Source: Rhodobacteraceae bacterium UBA6273
GTDB taxonomy: Bacteria > Pseudomonadota > Alphaproteobacteria > Rhodobacterales > Rhodobacteraceae
Length of the DNA: 22,568 nucleotides
Reading direction: 5' to 3'
Assembly (NCBI GenBank): GCA_002440625.1
Contig: DJUV01000317.1
Span: 1-22,568 of the forward strand
The position numbers and the translations under genes were made by a program. Position 1 is the stretch's first letter, and every line of letters begins with the position of its first letter. The notes beneath the pieces are model-generated. The model was not told where the DNA came from. It ran no database searches and saw nothing but the letters and a program-made list of their open reading frames with translations. Positions 15,657 through 22,568 of this stretch are shown here, piece after piece.

Positions 15657-17144
15657 CTAATTTTGCGCCCGGCGACCTGTGTTCTCGTCCACGCTCGCGG
15701 TTTCGTCGAGCATCGGGTCGGCGCCGTCGAGGGGCGCGGTGCGGTCGGGATCACGGGCCTCGCGCGCCGGGCTGCCGACGATCAGGGGCAGCATCTCCGC
15801 CCCGTGCGGCAGGTTCATCGCGGGCTTGGCCGCCTCGCGCCAGCTGAGCGTGTCGAAGCCACTGCAGTTTTCGCACGTCGGCGCCCATTCGGCCTGAGCG
15901 TGCTGGCACTTGTCACAGATCCACTGCGGGCCACGGCTCGCGGTCAGCGCCTTCGTAAGCCAGCCACGAACCACCGCGTCATCCTCGCCCTCACCGCGCG
16001 AGATTGCGGCCATGATGGTCAGGCTGCGCGCCGTCGGGTGGGTTTCCGGCAGCTTGCCGAGCGCGCGTCGGGCGGCCGGGAAATCCTCGGCGGCGATGTC
16101 AAGTTCGGCCGCGAGAAGGTGCGTCTCTTCATTTTCAGGGTGGATCTTGAGGAGAGTCTCGAAGCGCTTGCGCCGCGCGGCCGGCGTCTCGCCGGGTTCG
16201 ATGGCGGCAAAAGCGGCGGCAAGGTCGGGATGGGGCTGCGCGGTCCAGGCCTTCTTCAGCACACGGATCGCATAGGCCGGCTTGCCGATCTGCATGTAGC
16301 TTTCCGCCGCAAGGACCGCCGCCGGAATGAGGTCCGGCGACTGCCGGTTGGCGGCGATCGCCGCCTCCCGTGCCTCGATCGTTGCATCCTCGGCGATGAT
16401 GCCCTTCGCCTCCTGCAACGCCAGCACGGCATCGCGGCGGCGGTGCAGATCGCGCGGCATAAGACCCTGTTTCATCTTGGTGCCAAGCACCTGCCGCGCG
16501 CCCTTCCAATCGCCGCTGTCGGCCTGCAGCTTCAGAAGTGTGTCCTGCACATCCTGATGCCGGGGCTTCATCGCGAAGGCCTTTTCAGCAAGCTTGAGCG
16601 CCGTCGCGGTATCGCCCTCGGCCAGCTTCTGCTTCATCAGCCCGCGGACGCCGACGAAACGGGTCTGGTCGCTTTGCAGAAGGCGCTTGTAGACCTCCGT
16701 TGCCCGCTTGGTGTCGCCTGACATTTCTGCGGCCTGCGCGGTGAGAAGATTGGTCAGTTCCGGCCGCTTCAGATAGCGCTCCGCCTTCGCGGCCTGCGAC
16801 ATCGCCGCCCCGGCCTCACCGGAAGCGAGCGCTACCATGCCGTCGGCCAGCGCCTGATAGCCCTTGCGTTCACGGTTGCGGTCGAAATAGCGGCTGATCG
16901 CGGTTTCATCACCGTTGATGAAGCGGATGGTCGCCAGGATCAGACCGACGACCTTCAGCGTCAGCCACAACAGCAAGAGGAGGATCGCCGCACCGATGAC
17001 CATCTGCACCGGGCCGAAGGTGAACTCCATGTTGGCAATGCTGATGCGCAGGCCCGAGCCGGTATCGGCCAGGTAGCCGGCGCCGAGCGCCAGAAGGGCG
17101 ACGATCGCGACAAAGACCGTTATCTTGACGAAAGACCAGACCAT
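15657..17144 (-). CDS. hemY: HemY family membrane-anchored TPR protein
   Basis: Inner-membrane protein of 495 residues associated with haem biosynthesis clusters; it is the proteobacterial HemY (TPR type), not protoporphyrinogen oxidase. Two N-terminal transmembrane helices lie at about 4-27 and 45-75, followed by a HemY_N segment and TPR-like helical repeats over about 95-395. A C-terminal zinc-ribbon-like module has C410, C413, C424 and C427 (ICDKCQHAQ, PTCENCSGFDTLSW), similar in style to the metal-binding tail of LapB. The Asp/Glu-rich tail follows. ATG at 17144 starts seven bases after the upstream mic60 stop, so the two are translationally close. The cluster hemD-mic60-hemY is characteristic of Alphaproteobacteria. 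Precise role in tetrapyrrole synthesis is not settled in the family. Confidence 0.92.
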   Translation of the reverse strand: MVWSFVKITVFVAIVALLALGAGYLADTGSGLRISIANMEFTFGPVQMVIGAAILLLLLWLTLKVVGLILATIRFINGDETAISRYFDRNRERKGYQALADGMVALASGEAGAAMSQAAKAERYLKRPELTNLLTAQAAEMSGDTKRATEVYKRLLQSDQTRFVGVRGLMKQKLAEGDTATALKLAEKAFAMKPRHQDVQDTLLKLQADSGDWKGARQVLGTKMKQGLMPRDLHRRRDAVLALQEAKGIIAEDATIEAREAAIAANRQSPDLIPAAVLAAESYMQIGKPAYAIRVLKKAWTAQPHPDLAAAFAAIEPGETPAARRKRFETLLKIHPENEETHLLAAELDIAAEDFPAARRALGKLPETHPTARSLTIMAAISRGEGEDDAVVRGWLTKALTASRGPQWICDKCQHAQAEWAPTCENCSGFDTLSWREAAKPAMNLPHGAEMLPLIVGSPAREARDPDRTAPLDGADPMLDETASVDENTGRRAQN

Positions 17145-17151
17145 CGCGCCC

Positions 17152-18423
17152 TCACTTGACCTGCTGCTGCAAGGCTTCGGCGGCTGTCACCGCCTGCTGG
17201 CGGCGCTCCGCCCGTGCTATCCATTCCGCCATCACCGTCCGCCCGGCTTCGGGCAGGCCTGCGAGTTCCGTGAGCGTCAGGGCAAGGTCGCCCGCGCGCA
17301 AGCTGGCCTCGGCCCGCGACAGGATGGCATCGGGGTCATCCCCGGCGCGCGGCGCAAGCGAACGGGCGCCGCTCTGGCTGCGGAAGAAGGCGGTAATGCG
17401 GCCCCAGGCATCGGTGCCGGAGGCGTCCCGCACCGTTGCCGCCAAAGCGGCGCGCGCGGCCTCGGGGAAACTTTCCCTGAGGCTCGCCAAGGTCGGCACG
17501 CCCTGCGCCTGATCCGTCAGCGCTGCTGGAACCTCCACGCCCGACGCCTTGAGATCGGCCAGCGGCGCGTCGATGGCCGCGCCGCTTTCCAGCGCCGATA
17601 GGATCAGGCTGAGGCTGCCGGTGCGCGCGGCCTCTTCCGCCGCCGCCGTCGCCTCGTTGCGCAACCGTTCCGCTTCGGCCTCGACCGTGGCCACTTTCGC
17701 CGCGGCCGCTTCCGCCGCAGCGCCGATATCGCCCTTCGCCGCCTCGACGGCCTTCATCTGGTTGCCGATCTCGGTCCGGTAACCCTCTATCTCGCGCCGG
17801 ATTGCATCCAAGGCGCCCGCCGAGGCGGCATCGCCCGTCACCGGGCGCGATTCCGCCGCATCCATGCGGGCCTCAAGCTTGCCGATCCGGTCGCTGGTGC
17901 CTGCTGCCGCCTGCTCCAGCGACTGAAGCCGGTCGCCAAGCTGGGCGATGCCTGCGGTAACCTCATCGGGGATGGCGGCGGTGGCGGGCGCCGCGACGGT
18001 ACCCTTCAGGCTGTCGAGTTCCGCTTGCAGGCCCACGATCTTTTCGGCTTGGCCGGCAAGATCCGCGCCGATCCCGCCCGTGTCGCCCGTGACCAACTGC
18101 GGGAAGTAACGCGGGACAAGATAGCCCGCACTCGCAAAGCCAAGCCCGCCAGCAACCAGCCCGCCAAGGAGGAGCGGCCCGAATCCTCCGCGCTTTTCGA
18201 CCCGCACAATCTCGCGCGGGGGCGGCGGCGGGTCCTCGCGCGCCGGGTGAACGGCGCTTGCTTCCGGTTCCAGCAGCGCAACCTCGGGGGCCGGAAAATC
18301 TGTCACCTCTGTCTTGCCTGCCCCGGCATCCACCGCATCGGAGGCAGTTTCGGTTGCGCCAATGACATCCGGCGCCGGCGCATCCTCATCGGGCTTCGGG
18401 GCGGTTTTGCGAGCACGAGCCAC
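17152..18423 (-). CDS. Mic60/mitofilin-like inner-membrane protein (COG4223)
   Basis: Product of 423 residues with the alphaproteobacterial Mic60 layout. A long acidic and proline-rich cytoplasmic N-terminus (1-78, including PPPPPREIVR) leads to one glycine-rich transmembrane segment at about 81-103. A long Ala/Glu-rich coiled coil covers about 120-285, and a helical C-terminal mitofilin-like domain ends the protein. Alphaproteobacterial Mic60 is the reported ancestor of the mitochondrial cristae-junction protein and is commonly encoded between hemD and hemY, as it is here. It likely shapes intracytoplasmic or inner-membrane invaginations. Composition is low-complexity, so assignment depends on architecture and context more than on catalytic motifs. 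Eighty-two bases separate it from hemD. Confidence 0.82.
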   Translation of the reverse strand: MARARKTAPKPDEDAPAPDVIGATETASDAVDAGAGKTEVTDFPAPEVALLEPEASAVHPAREDPPPPPREIVRVEKRGGFGPLLLGGLVAGGLGFASAGYLVPRYFPQLVTGDTGGIGADLAGQAEKIVGLQAELDSLKGTVAAPATAAIPDEVTAGIAQLGDRLQSLEQAAAGTSDRIGKLEARMDAAESRPVTGDAASAGALDAIRREIEGYRTEIGNQMKAVEAAKGDIGAAAEAAAAKVATVEAEAERLRNEATAAAEEAARTGSLSLILSALESGAAIDAPLADLKASGVEVPAALTDQAQGVPTLASLRESFPEAARAALAATVRDASGTDAWGRITAFFRSQSGARSLAPRAGDDPDAILSRAEASLRAGDLALTLTELAGLPEAGRTVMAEWIARAERRQQAVTAAEALQQQVK

Positions 18424-18505
18424 GGACTTCTCCCAGATCGGGGTCCCAGAGGGGACCAGGAAACTTAACCCTGCCGGATCAATCTAGACGCGGTGCCCAG
18501 CGCTC

Positions 18506-19219
18506 TCAACCAGACTCTCGCAGTTTGGCCAGAGGCAGAATGGCGCGGGTCAGCGCAGCGGCATCGGGCGAAGTGGCGACCACGACCAATTCGGCATCAA
18601 ACTCGCACGCTGCCTCGGCGATCCCGGCGGTCATGGCCGCGATCCAAAGAGGCGCGCGGTGGCCGCGAAAGGCAGCAGCCGCCAGCATGGCGGAGCGGTT
18701 GGAAAAGAGCGGCAGGATGACAGGGTTGGTGGCGGCCATCAGACGCGCAGCCTCGGCAGTAGGCGCGCAGGGTTCCTGCGCATAGACCACCGCCGAAACC
18801 GTGTCTATTCCTGCGGAAATCAGCGCCTTTGCCATGTCGAAAGCCTGGTCCCGCGCCATCGGGCAGAAATGCCGCCCCGCCGGCCTTCGAAGGGCCAGTT
18901 CCCGCGCCAGATCCTCGGCTGTGCCGCCGCCTTCGAACACAAGAAAGCCCGCCGCCCGCGCCGCCGCGCCGGTGCGCGGGCCAACGCACCACGCAAAGGC
19001 ACTCCGGTCGCCGCCGAGACGCGCCACCGCCGCTACCGCCGTCTCGGAGGTAAAGACCACGCCTTCGCAGTCCGGCAGATCGACATCAAGGAACCGGGGC
19101 GCCATCAGGGGAGAGATCACCGCTGGCAGGTCCCCGCCGGCTGCCCTGACCTCATCGAGAAAACGCCGCGCCGGTTCGGCTGGCCGGGTCAGAAGCAATG
19201 TCGGTCGGTTCCCCGCCAC
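18506..19219 (-). CDS. hemD: Uroporphyrinogen-III synthase
   Basis: Cytoplasmic enzyme of 237 residues that cyclises hydroxymethylbilane to uroporphyrinogen III in the tetrapyrrole pathway. Sequence conservation in HemD is low; recognisable features are the N-terminal [19 protein letters not shown] strand-helix, the [17 protein letters not shown] segment near residues 54-70, and the two-domain length. Start is a GTG at 19217-19219 behind a GGGGGG run; no better ATG is in frame. Position directly upstream of mic60 and hemY and divergent from tsaD is the normal alphaproteobacterial order, which strengthens the call. Confidence 0.87.
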   Translation of the reverse strand: MAGNRPTLLLTRPAEPARRFLDEVRAAGGDLPAVISPLMAPRFLDVDLPDCEGVVFTSETAVAAVARLGGDRSAFAWCVGPRTGAAARAAGFLVFEGGGTAEDLARELALRRPAGRHFCPMARDQAFDMAKALISAGIDTVSAVVYAQEPCAPTAEAARLMAATNPVILPLFSNRSAMLAAAAFRGHRAPLWIAAMTAGIAEAACEFDAELVVVATSPDAAALTRAILPLAKLRESG

Positions 19220-19300
19220 GAAGCCCCCCGGGATTGTCTCATGGGCCTGCCGGTGTTACCTGCCCTGAAACGGCAAAGCAACAGCGGGCATTGGCGCATC

Positions 19301-20386
19301 GTGACCATCATCCTCGGTCTTGAAAGCAGCTGCGACGACACTGCCGCCGCCATCGTGCGCGAGGTCAGCGGTCGGCGGGAGATTCTGTCTTCGGTCGTCT
19401 ATGGCCAGACCTCCCTTCACGCCGATTTCGGCGGCGTGGTGCCAGAGATCGCCGCCCGCGCCCATGCCGAAAAGATGGACCTTTGCGTGGAGGAGGCACT
19501 GGCCGTCGCGGGCCTTGGTCTTGGGGAAATCGACGCCATCGCCGTGACCTCGGGGCCGGGGCTGATCGGCGGCGTCCTGTCGGGTGTGATGTGCGCCAAG
19601 GGGATCGCCGCCGCGACGGGCAAGCCGGTGATCGGCGTCAACCATCTCGCTGGCCATGCCCTGACGCCGCGCCTGACCGATGGCTTACGCTTTCCCTATC
19701 TCATGCTCCTCGTCTCGGGCGGGCATTGCCAGTTCCTGATCGTCGAGGCCGCGGACCGCTTCACCCGCCTCGGCGGCACCATCGACGACGCACCTGGTGA
19801 GGCTTTCGACAAGACGGCAAAGCTTCTCGGCCTGCCGCAGCCAGGCGGCCCGGCGGTCGAGGCCGAGGCGGCTTCGGGTGACCCGAAGCGCTTCGCCTTT
19901 CCGCGCCCGCTTCTCGACCGGCCCGGATGCGATATGTCTTTTTCCGGACTCAAGACCGCGCTGCTGCGCGCCCGCGATGCCGTGGTCGCAGAAAAGGGTG
20001 GGTTGACGGAGCAGGACCGCCGCGACCTTTGCGCCGGCTTTCAGGCGGCCATTGCCGATGTTCTTGCCGAAAAATCACGCCGCGCCATCGAGGAATACGG
20101 GCTTCTCAATGCCTCCGATCCGGCCTTTGCTGTCGCGGGCGGGGTTGCCGCGAACAAGGCCATCCGAGAACGGCTTGAGGAATTGTCAGCCGGGCACGGG
20201 ATAAAATTCATCGCGCCCCCGCTCTCGCTTTGTACGGACAACGCGGCCATGATCGCCTGGGCCGGGATCGAGAAGGTGAACGCGGGTGCGATCGACCCCA
20301 AGGATCTGGTGGCGCGCCCGCGCTGGCCGCTGGACGCCAGAAGTCCCGCACTTCTCGGCTCTGGCAAGAAGGGGGCGAAGGCATGA
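19301..20386 (+). CDS. tsaD: tRNA N6-adenosine threonylcarbamoyltransferase
   Basis: Essential enzyme (Kae1/Qri7/TsaD family) that places the threonylcarbamoyl group on A37 of ANN-decoding tRNAs, working with TsaB and TsaE. The 361-residue product shows [11 protein letters not shown] at the start, the ARAHAEKMD region, the metal-binding NHLAGH (H115 and H119), [10 protein letters not shown], and [11 protein letters not shown] with D313. The start is the GTG at 19301, which gives the standard family N-terminus; the frame is open far upstream, but there it runs antisense through hemD. A ribosome binding site is not obvious. Its stop overlaps the gpsA start (ATGA), so the genes are translationally coupled. 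Confidence 0.96.
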   Translation: MTIILGLESSCDDTAAAIVREVSGRREILSSVVYGQTSLHADFGGVVPEIAARAHAEKMDLCVEEALAVAGLGLGEIDAIAVTSGPGLIGGVLSGVMCAKGIAAATGKPVIGVNHLAGHALTPRLTDGLRFPYLMLLVSGGHCQFLIVEAADRFTRLGGTIDDAPGEAFDKTAKLLGLPQPGGPAVEAEAASGDPKRFAFPRPLLDRPGCDMSFSGLKTALLRARDAVVAEKGGLTEQDRRDLCAGFQAAIADVLAEKSRRAIEEYGLLNASDPAFAVAGGVAANKAIRERLEELSAGHGIKFIAPPLSLCTDNAAMIAWAGIEKVNAGAIDPKDLVARPRWPLDARSPALLGSGKKGAKA

Positions 20387-21351
20387 GCATCGGTGTCATC
20401 GGATCGGGTGCATTCGGCTCCGCCCTCGCGGTTGCGCTGGCCATTGGCGGCAACCGGGTCACGCTCTGGTCGCGCGATACTGAAACCGCCCGCACCCTGC
20501 GCCAAACGCGGGAGAATGCGCGCTACCTGCCAGGGGTGAAGCTCCCTGACGCAGTGTCTGTCACCGCGGAAATGGTCGATCTCGCCGCCCATGGTACGGT
20601 GCTTCTTGCCATGCCGATGCAGCAGATGAGCCAGGCTCTGAACGCTTGGGGCGGCCGGCTCGATGGCCGGGTGCTGGTCAGTTGCGCCAAGGGCATCGAC
20701 CTTGCCACCGGCCTTGGCGGGGCGGAGATCATCCGCCGTGCCTGCCCCGCCGCCATCCCCGCCCTCTTGACCGGGCCGAGCTTTGCCGCCGACATCGCGC
20801 GCGGCCTGCCGACGGCGCTGACGCTGGCCTGCGCCGACCGCCATCAGGGCGAGGCGCTTCAGGCGGCGCTGTCGACGCCGGTCCTCAGGCTCTACCTGAC
20901 CGACGACATTGCGGGCGCAGAGCTCGGCGGCGCGCTGAAGAACGTTATCGCCATCGCGGCAGGCGTCGTCATCGGCGCCGGGCTGGGTGATTCTGCGCGC
21001 GCCGCGCTCATCACCCGCGGCTTTGCCGAGATGCAGCGCCTCGCCACCGCCTGTGGGGCGCAGCGCGACACGCTTGCCGGGCTTTCCGGGCTTGGCGACC
21101 TGATTCTCACCTGCACCTCGGAGCAGTCGCGCAACTTCCGCTTCGGACGTGCGCTTGGCCTTGGCGAGGCTTTCGACCCCGCCGTCACCGTCGAAGGTGC
21201 CGCGACCGCCGCCGCGGCCGTGGCGCTGGCGCGCCGCCACGGTGTCGAACTGCCGGTCAGCGAGATGGTCGCGGCCCTCGTCGCCCGCAAGATCGACGTG
21301 CCCGAGGCCATGGACCTTCTTCTCAACCGCCCGCTGAAAAGGGAAATCTGA
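20383..21351 (+). CDS. gpsA: NAD(P)+-dependent glycerol-3-phosphate dehydrogenase
   Basis: Cytoplasmic enzyme of 322 residues that reduces dihydroxyacetone phosphate to sn-glycerol-3-phosphate for phospholipid synthesis. Motifs: Rossmann GSGAFG (7-12), SCAKGID with K103, TGPSFA (130-135), [10 protein letters not shown] with catalytic K186, LGDL with D239, and SRNFRFG (249-255). Length is typical (about 320-340). The ATG at 20383 lies inside the tsaD stop (ATGA overlap), and the stop shares one base with the next ATG (TGATG). It works opposite in direction to the quinone-linked GlpD encoded at the left of the window. Confidence 0.96.
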   Translation: MSIGVIGSGAFGSALAVALAIGGNRVTLWSRDTETARTLRQTRENARYLPGVKLPDAVSVTAEMVDLAAHGTVLLAMPMQQMSQALNAWGGRLDGRVLVSCAKGIDLATGLGGAEIIRRACPAAIPALLTGPSFAADIARGLPTALTLACADRHQGEALQAALSTPVLRLYLTDDIAGAELGGALKNVIAIAAGVVIGAGLGDSARAALITRGFAEMQRLATACGAQRDTLAGLSGLGDLILTCTSEQSRNFRFGRALGLGEAFDPAVTVEGAATAAAAVALARRHGVELPVSEMVAALVARKIDVPEAMDLLLNRPLKREI

Positions 21352-21620
21352 TGCTTTACGCCGTCATCTGCCGTGACAAGCCCGGCCATCTCCAGGTGCG
21401 TCTCGACACCCGCGCCGACCACCTTGCCTATATCGAAAAGACCGGCATCGTGAAGATGGCCGGGCCCTTTATCGAAGGCGGCCAGATGTGCGGCTCGCTC
21501 GTCATCCTCGACACCGGCGATCTTGCCAGCGCCGAGGCTTGGGCGGCAGGCGACCCCTACAAGGCGGCGGGGCTTTTCGACAGCGTCACCGTGACCGAAT
21601 GGAAGAAGGTGATCGGCTGA
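21351..21620 (+). CDS. YciI family protein
   Basis: Small 89-residue ferredoxin-like-fold protein. It opens with [12 protein letters not shown], carries the conserved histidine of the family in the ADHLAYIEKTG segment (H24), and has GPFIEGGQMCGSLVILD and the AGDPYKAAGLFDSVTVTEW ending typical of YciI-like proteins. The molecular role of this family is poorly defined; an enzymatic active site around the His-Asp pair has been proposed for some members. One-base overlaps at both ends (TGATG) lock it into the tsaD-gpsA-EVE operon. Confidence 0.92.
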   Translation: MLYAVICRDKPGHLQVRLDTRADHLAYIEKTGIVKMAGPFIEGGQMCGSLVILDTGDLASAEAWAAGDPYKAAGLFDSVTVTEWKKVIG

Positions 21621-22033
21621 TGGCCTACTGGCTTTTCAAATCGGAGCCCGACACCTGGAGCTGGGATCAGCAGGTCAGGAAGGGCGAGGCCGGCGAGGAA
21701 TGGCACGGGGTCCGCAACTATCAGGCGCGCAACAACATGCGGGCGATGAAGATCGGCGATCTGGGGTTCTTCTATCACTCCAACATCGGCAAGGAGGTCG
21801 TCGGCATTGTCGCGGTCTCTGCCCTGAGCCACCCTGACAGCACCACTGACGATCCGCGCTGGGACTGCGTGGATATCAAGGCGGTGCGACCGCTGCTCCG
21901 CCCCGTGACGCTGGAAGAGGCAAAGGCCGATCCGCGGCTGGCAGAGATGGCGCTGGTGAAGAACACGCGCCTTTCGGTGCAGCCCGTGACGGAAGCGGAA
22001 TGGAATATCGTCTGCGCGCTTGGCGGGCTCTAG
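21620..22033 (+). CDS. EVE domain-containing protein
   Basis: The 137-residue protein is a stand-alone EVE domain (PUA-like fold). It begins with the characteristic YWLFKSEPDTWSWDQQ, followed by WHGVRNYQARNNMRAMKIGD, GFFYHSN and VGIVAVSA. Family members bind modified bases in DNA or RNA, such as 5-methylcytosine derivatives, through an aromatic cage. A housekeeping RNA or nucleotide-related role fits its coupling to tsaD in this operon, but no specific ligand can be deduced. ATG overlaps the YciI stop by one base. It is the last gene before a strong hairpin. Confidence 0.94.
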   Translation: MAYWLFKSEPDTWSWDQQVRKGEAGEEWHGVRNYQARNNMRAMKIGDLGFFYHSNIGKEVVGIVAVSALSHPDSTTDDPRWDCVDIKAVRPLLRPVTLEEAKADPRLAEMALVKNTRLSVQPVTEAEWNIVCALGGL

Positions 22034-22063
22034 CCCCGGCGCCGGCATCGACGTGCTGGAAGT

Positions 22064-22094
22064 GAAGGGTCCCGGCCCACGACCGGGACCCTTC
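22064..22094 (+). terminator. Hairpin after the tsaD-gpsA-yciI-EVE operon
   Basis: GAAGGGTCCCGG (22064-22075) and CCGGGACCCTTC (22083-22094) form a perfect 12-base-pair stem with a seven-base loop, 30 bases after the EVE stop. There is no T-run, as is common in high-GC genomes, so intrinsic termination is probable but not certain. The symmetry would let it work from either side. Confidence 0.65.
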
Positions 22095-22246
22095 GCCACC
22101 CCGGCGCACCCCTGCACCATCGTGTATTCGAAAGGTCACGGCCATCCTGGCCCGACAAGAGAACCATAACCCCTGGCCGCCAGCCCGGCAAGAAATCTAA
22201 GCCTAAAACACCTTTCAAAATGGAAGTGTCGCCGTGGCGACGGGTC

Positions 22247-22278
22247 CTTTCCGTCCGCCCCGAAGGACGGACGGAAAG
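22247..22278 (-). terminator. Hairpin downstream of the DUF2853 gene
   Basis: CTTTCCGTCCG (22247-22257) pairs with CGGACGGAAAG (22268-22278), an 11-base-pair stem with a ten-base loop, starting ten bases beyond the DUF2853 stop on the minus strand. With the hairpin at 22064 it separates two converging transcripts. Between them (22095-22246) no gene is visible. Confidence 0.6.
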
Positions 22279-22287
22279 CGTGGGCCG

Positions 22288-22568
22288 TCACTTGTAGACG
22301 GCTTCCTTGCCGAAATGCTTGACGAGCATGTAGTAGACCACCGCGCGGTACTTGTTCCGCTCGGACCTGCCATAGGTTTCGATCACGGCATTGATCGCAT
22401 CCATCAGCTGCGGCCCGTCGGCAAGGCCGAGTTTCTTCATCAGGAAGTTCGTCTTGACGGTATCAAGCTCGGACTCCTGCCCCGCAGCCACTGTCGCGGC
22501 GTCCGCGTCATAGATCGACGGCCCGCAGCCGATCGTCACCTTCGTAAGAAGGTCCATATCCGGCGTCA
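22288..22568 (-). CDS. DUF2853 family protein, 5' end probably beyond right edge
   Basis: Ninety-plus codons of a small soluble protein. Features are KVTIGCGPSIYDADAATVA, the VKTNFLMKKLGLADG segment, and the ending RNKYRAVVYYMLVKHFGKEA, which match DUF2853 (family length about 105-115). The first in-frame ATG is at 22557, but the frame stays open to the edge (reading TPD before that Met), and family members carry further N-terminal residues, so the true start is most likely outside the window. Function of the family is unknown. Confidence 0.85.
   Translation of the reverse strand, partial: TPDMDLLTKVTIGCGPSIYDADAATVAAGQESELDTVKTNFLMKKLGLADGPQLMDAINAVIETYGRSERNKYRAVVYYMLVKHFGKEAVYK

Noticed and set aside
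18659..19300. Upstream extension of the tsaD frame, including an ATG near 19240
   Set aside because: Most of it is antisense to hemD; TsaD proteins begin at the segment encoded from the GTG at 19301.
20041..21240. Minus-strand open frame of 399 codons
   Set aside because: Antisense to tsaD and gpsA, with low-complexity Arg/Gly/Ala composition and no recognisable domain.

Overview
The window is GC-rich, gene-dense bacterial DNA and looks chromosomal. Gene content points to an alphaproteobacterium, most likely Rhodobacterales (Paracoccaceae/Roseobacter-type). The indicators are a glpD-glpS arrangement beside a divergent DeoR-type glpR, a hemD-mic60-hemY cluster, a MocE-type Rieske ferredoxin and a DUF2853 protein. 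No rRNA, IS element, prophage or CRISPR array is visible.

Left end (1-3172): the glycerol-3-phosphate catabolism locus. The minus strand carries glpD followed by the first 169 codons of a GlpS-like ABC ATPase that runs off the left edge. glpR is read divergently on the plus strand. The gap between glpD and glpR is packed with TGTTCG/CGAACA half-sites that look like GlpR operators.

Decayed island (3178-5335, minus strand): going down the minus strand there is a broken sterol-desaturase/fatty-acid-hydroxylase remnant, a MocE-like Rieske ferredoxin whose first cluster cysteine is replaced by arginine, an apparently intact hydroxypyruvate-isomerase family gene, and a doubly frameshifted 3' fragment of a PanB-like gene. 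The mixture suggests an oxidative catabolic module in decay.

Signalling region (5613-14539, plus strand): first a 1068-residue SAM/class III cyclase/ATPase/TPR protein. Then comes a tight three-gene unit: a secreted DUF3365 (Tll0287-like) protein with a CxxCH haem motif, a 1055-residue hybrid histidine kinase (two TMs, HAMP, PAS-like, HisKA, HATPase, two receivers, HPt), and a protein in which a receiver domain is fused to a complete ten-helix EamA/DMT permease. The output of this phosphorelay may therefore be a membrane transporter rather than a DNA-binding regulator. This is the most unusual system in the window.

Housekeeping right half: an L-fucose-dehydrogenase-like SDR (minus), tRNA-Thr(CGT) (minus), and hemD-mic60-hemY (minus). 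Divergent from hemD is a plus-strand operon tsaD-gpsA-yciI-EVE whose genes overlap by one to four bases at each junction. Two hairpins lie in the convergent gap before a DUF2853 gene that runs off the right edge. The window holds both sides of glycerol-3-phosphate metabolism: gpsA makes it and glpD oxidises it, though the two genes are 18 kb apart and not in one operon.
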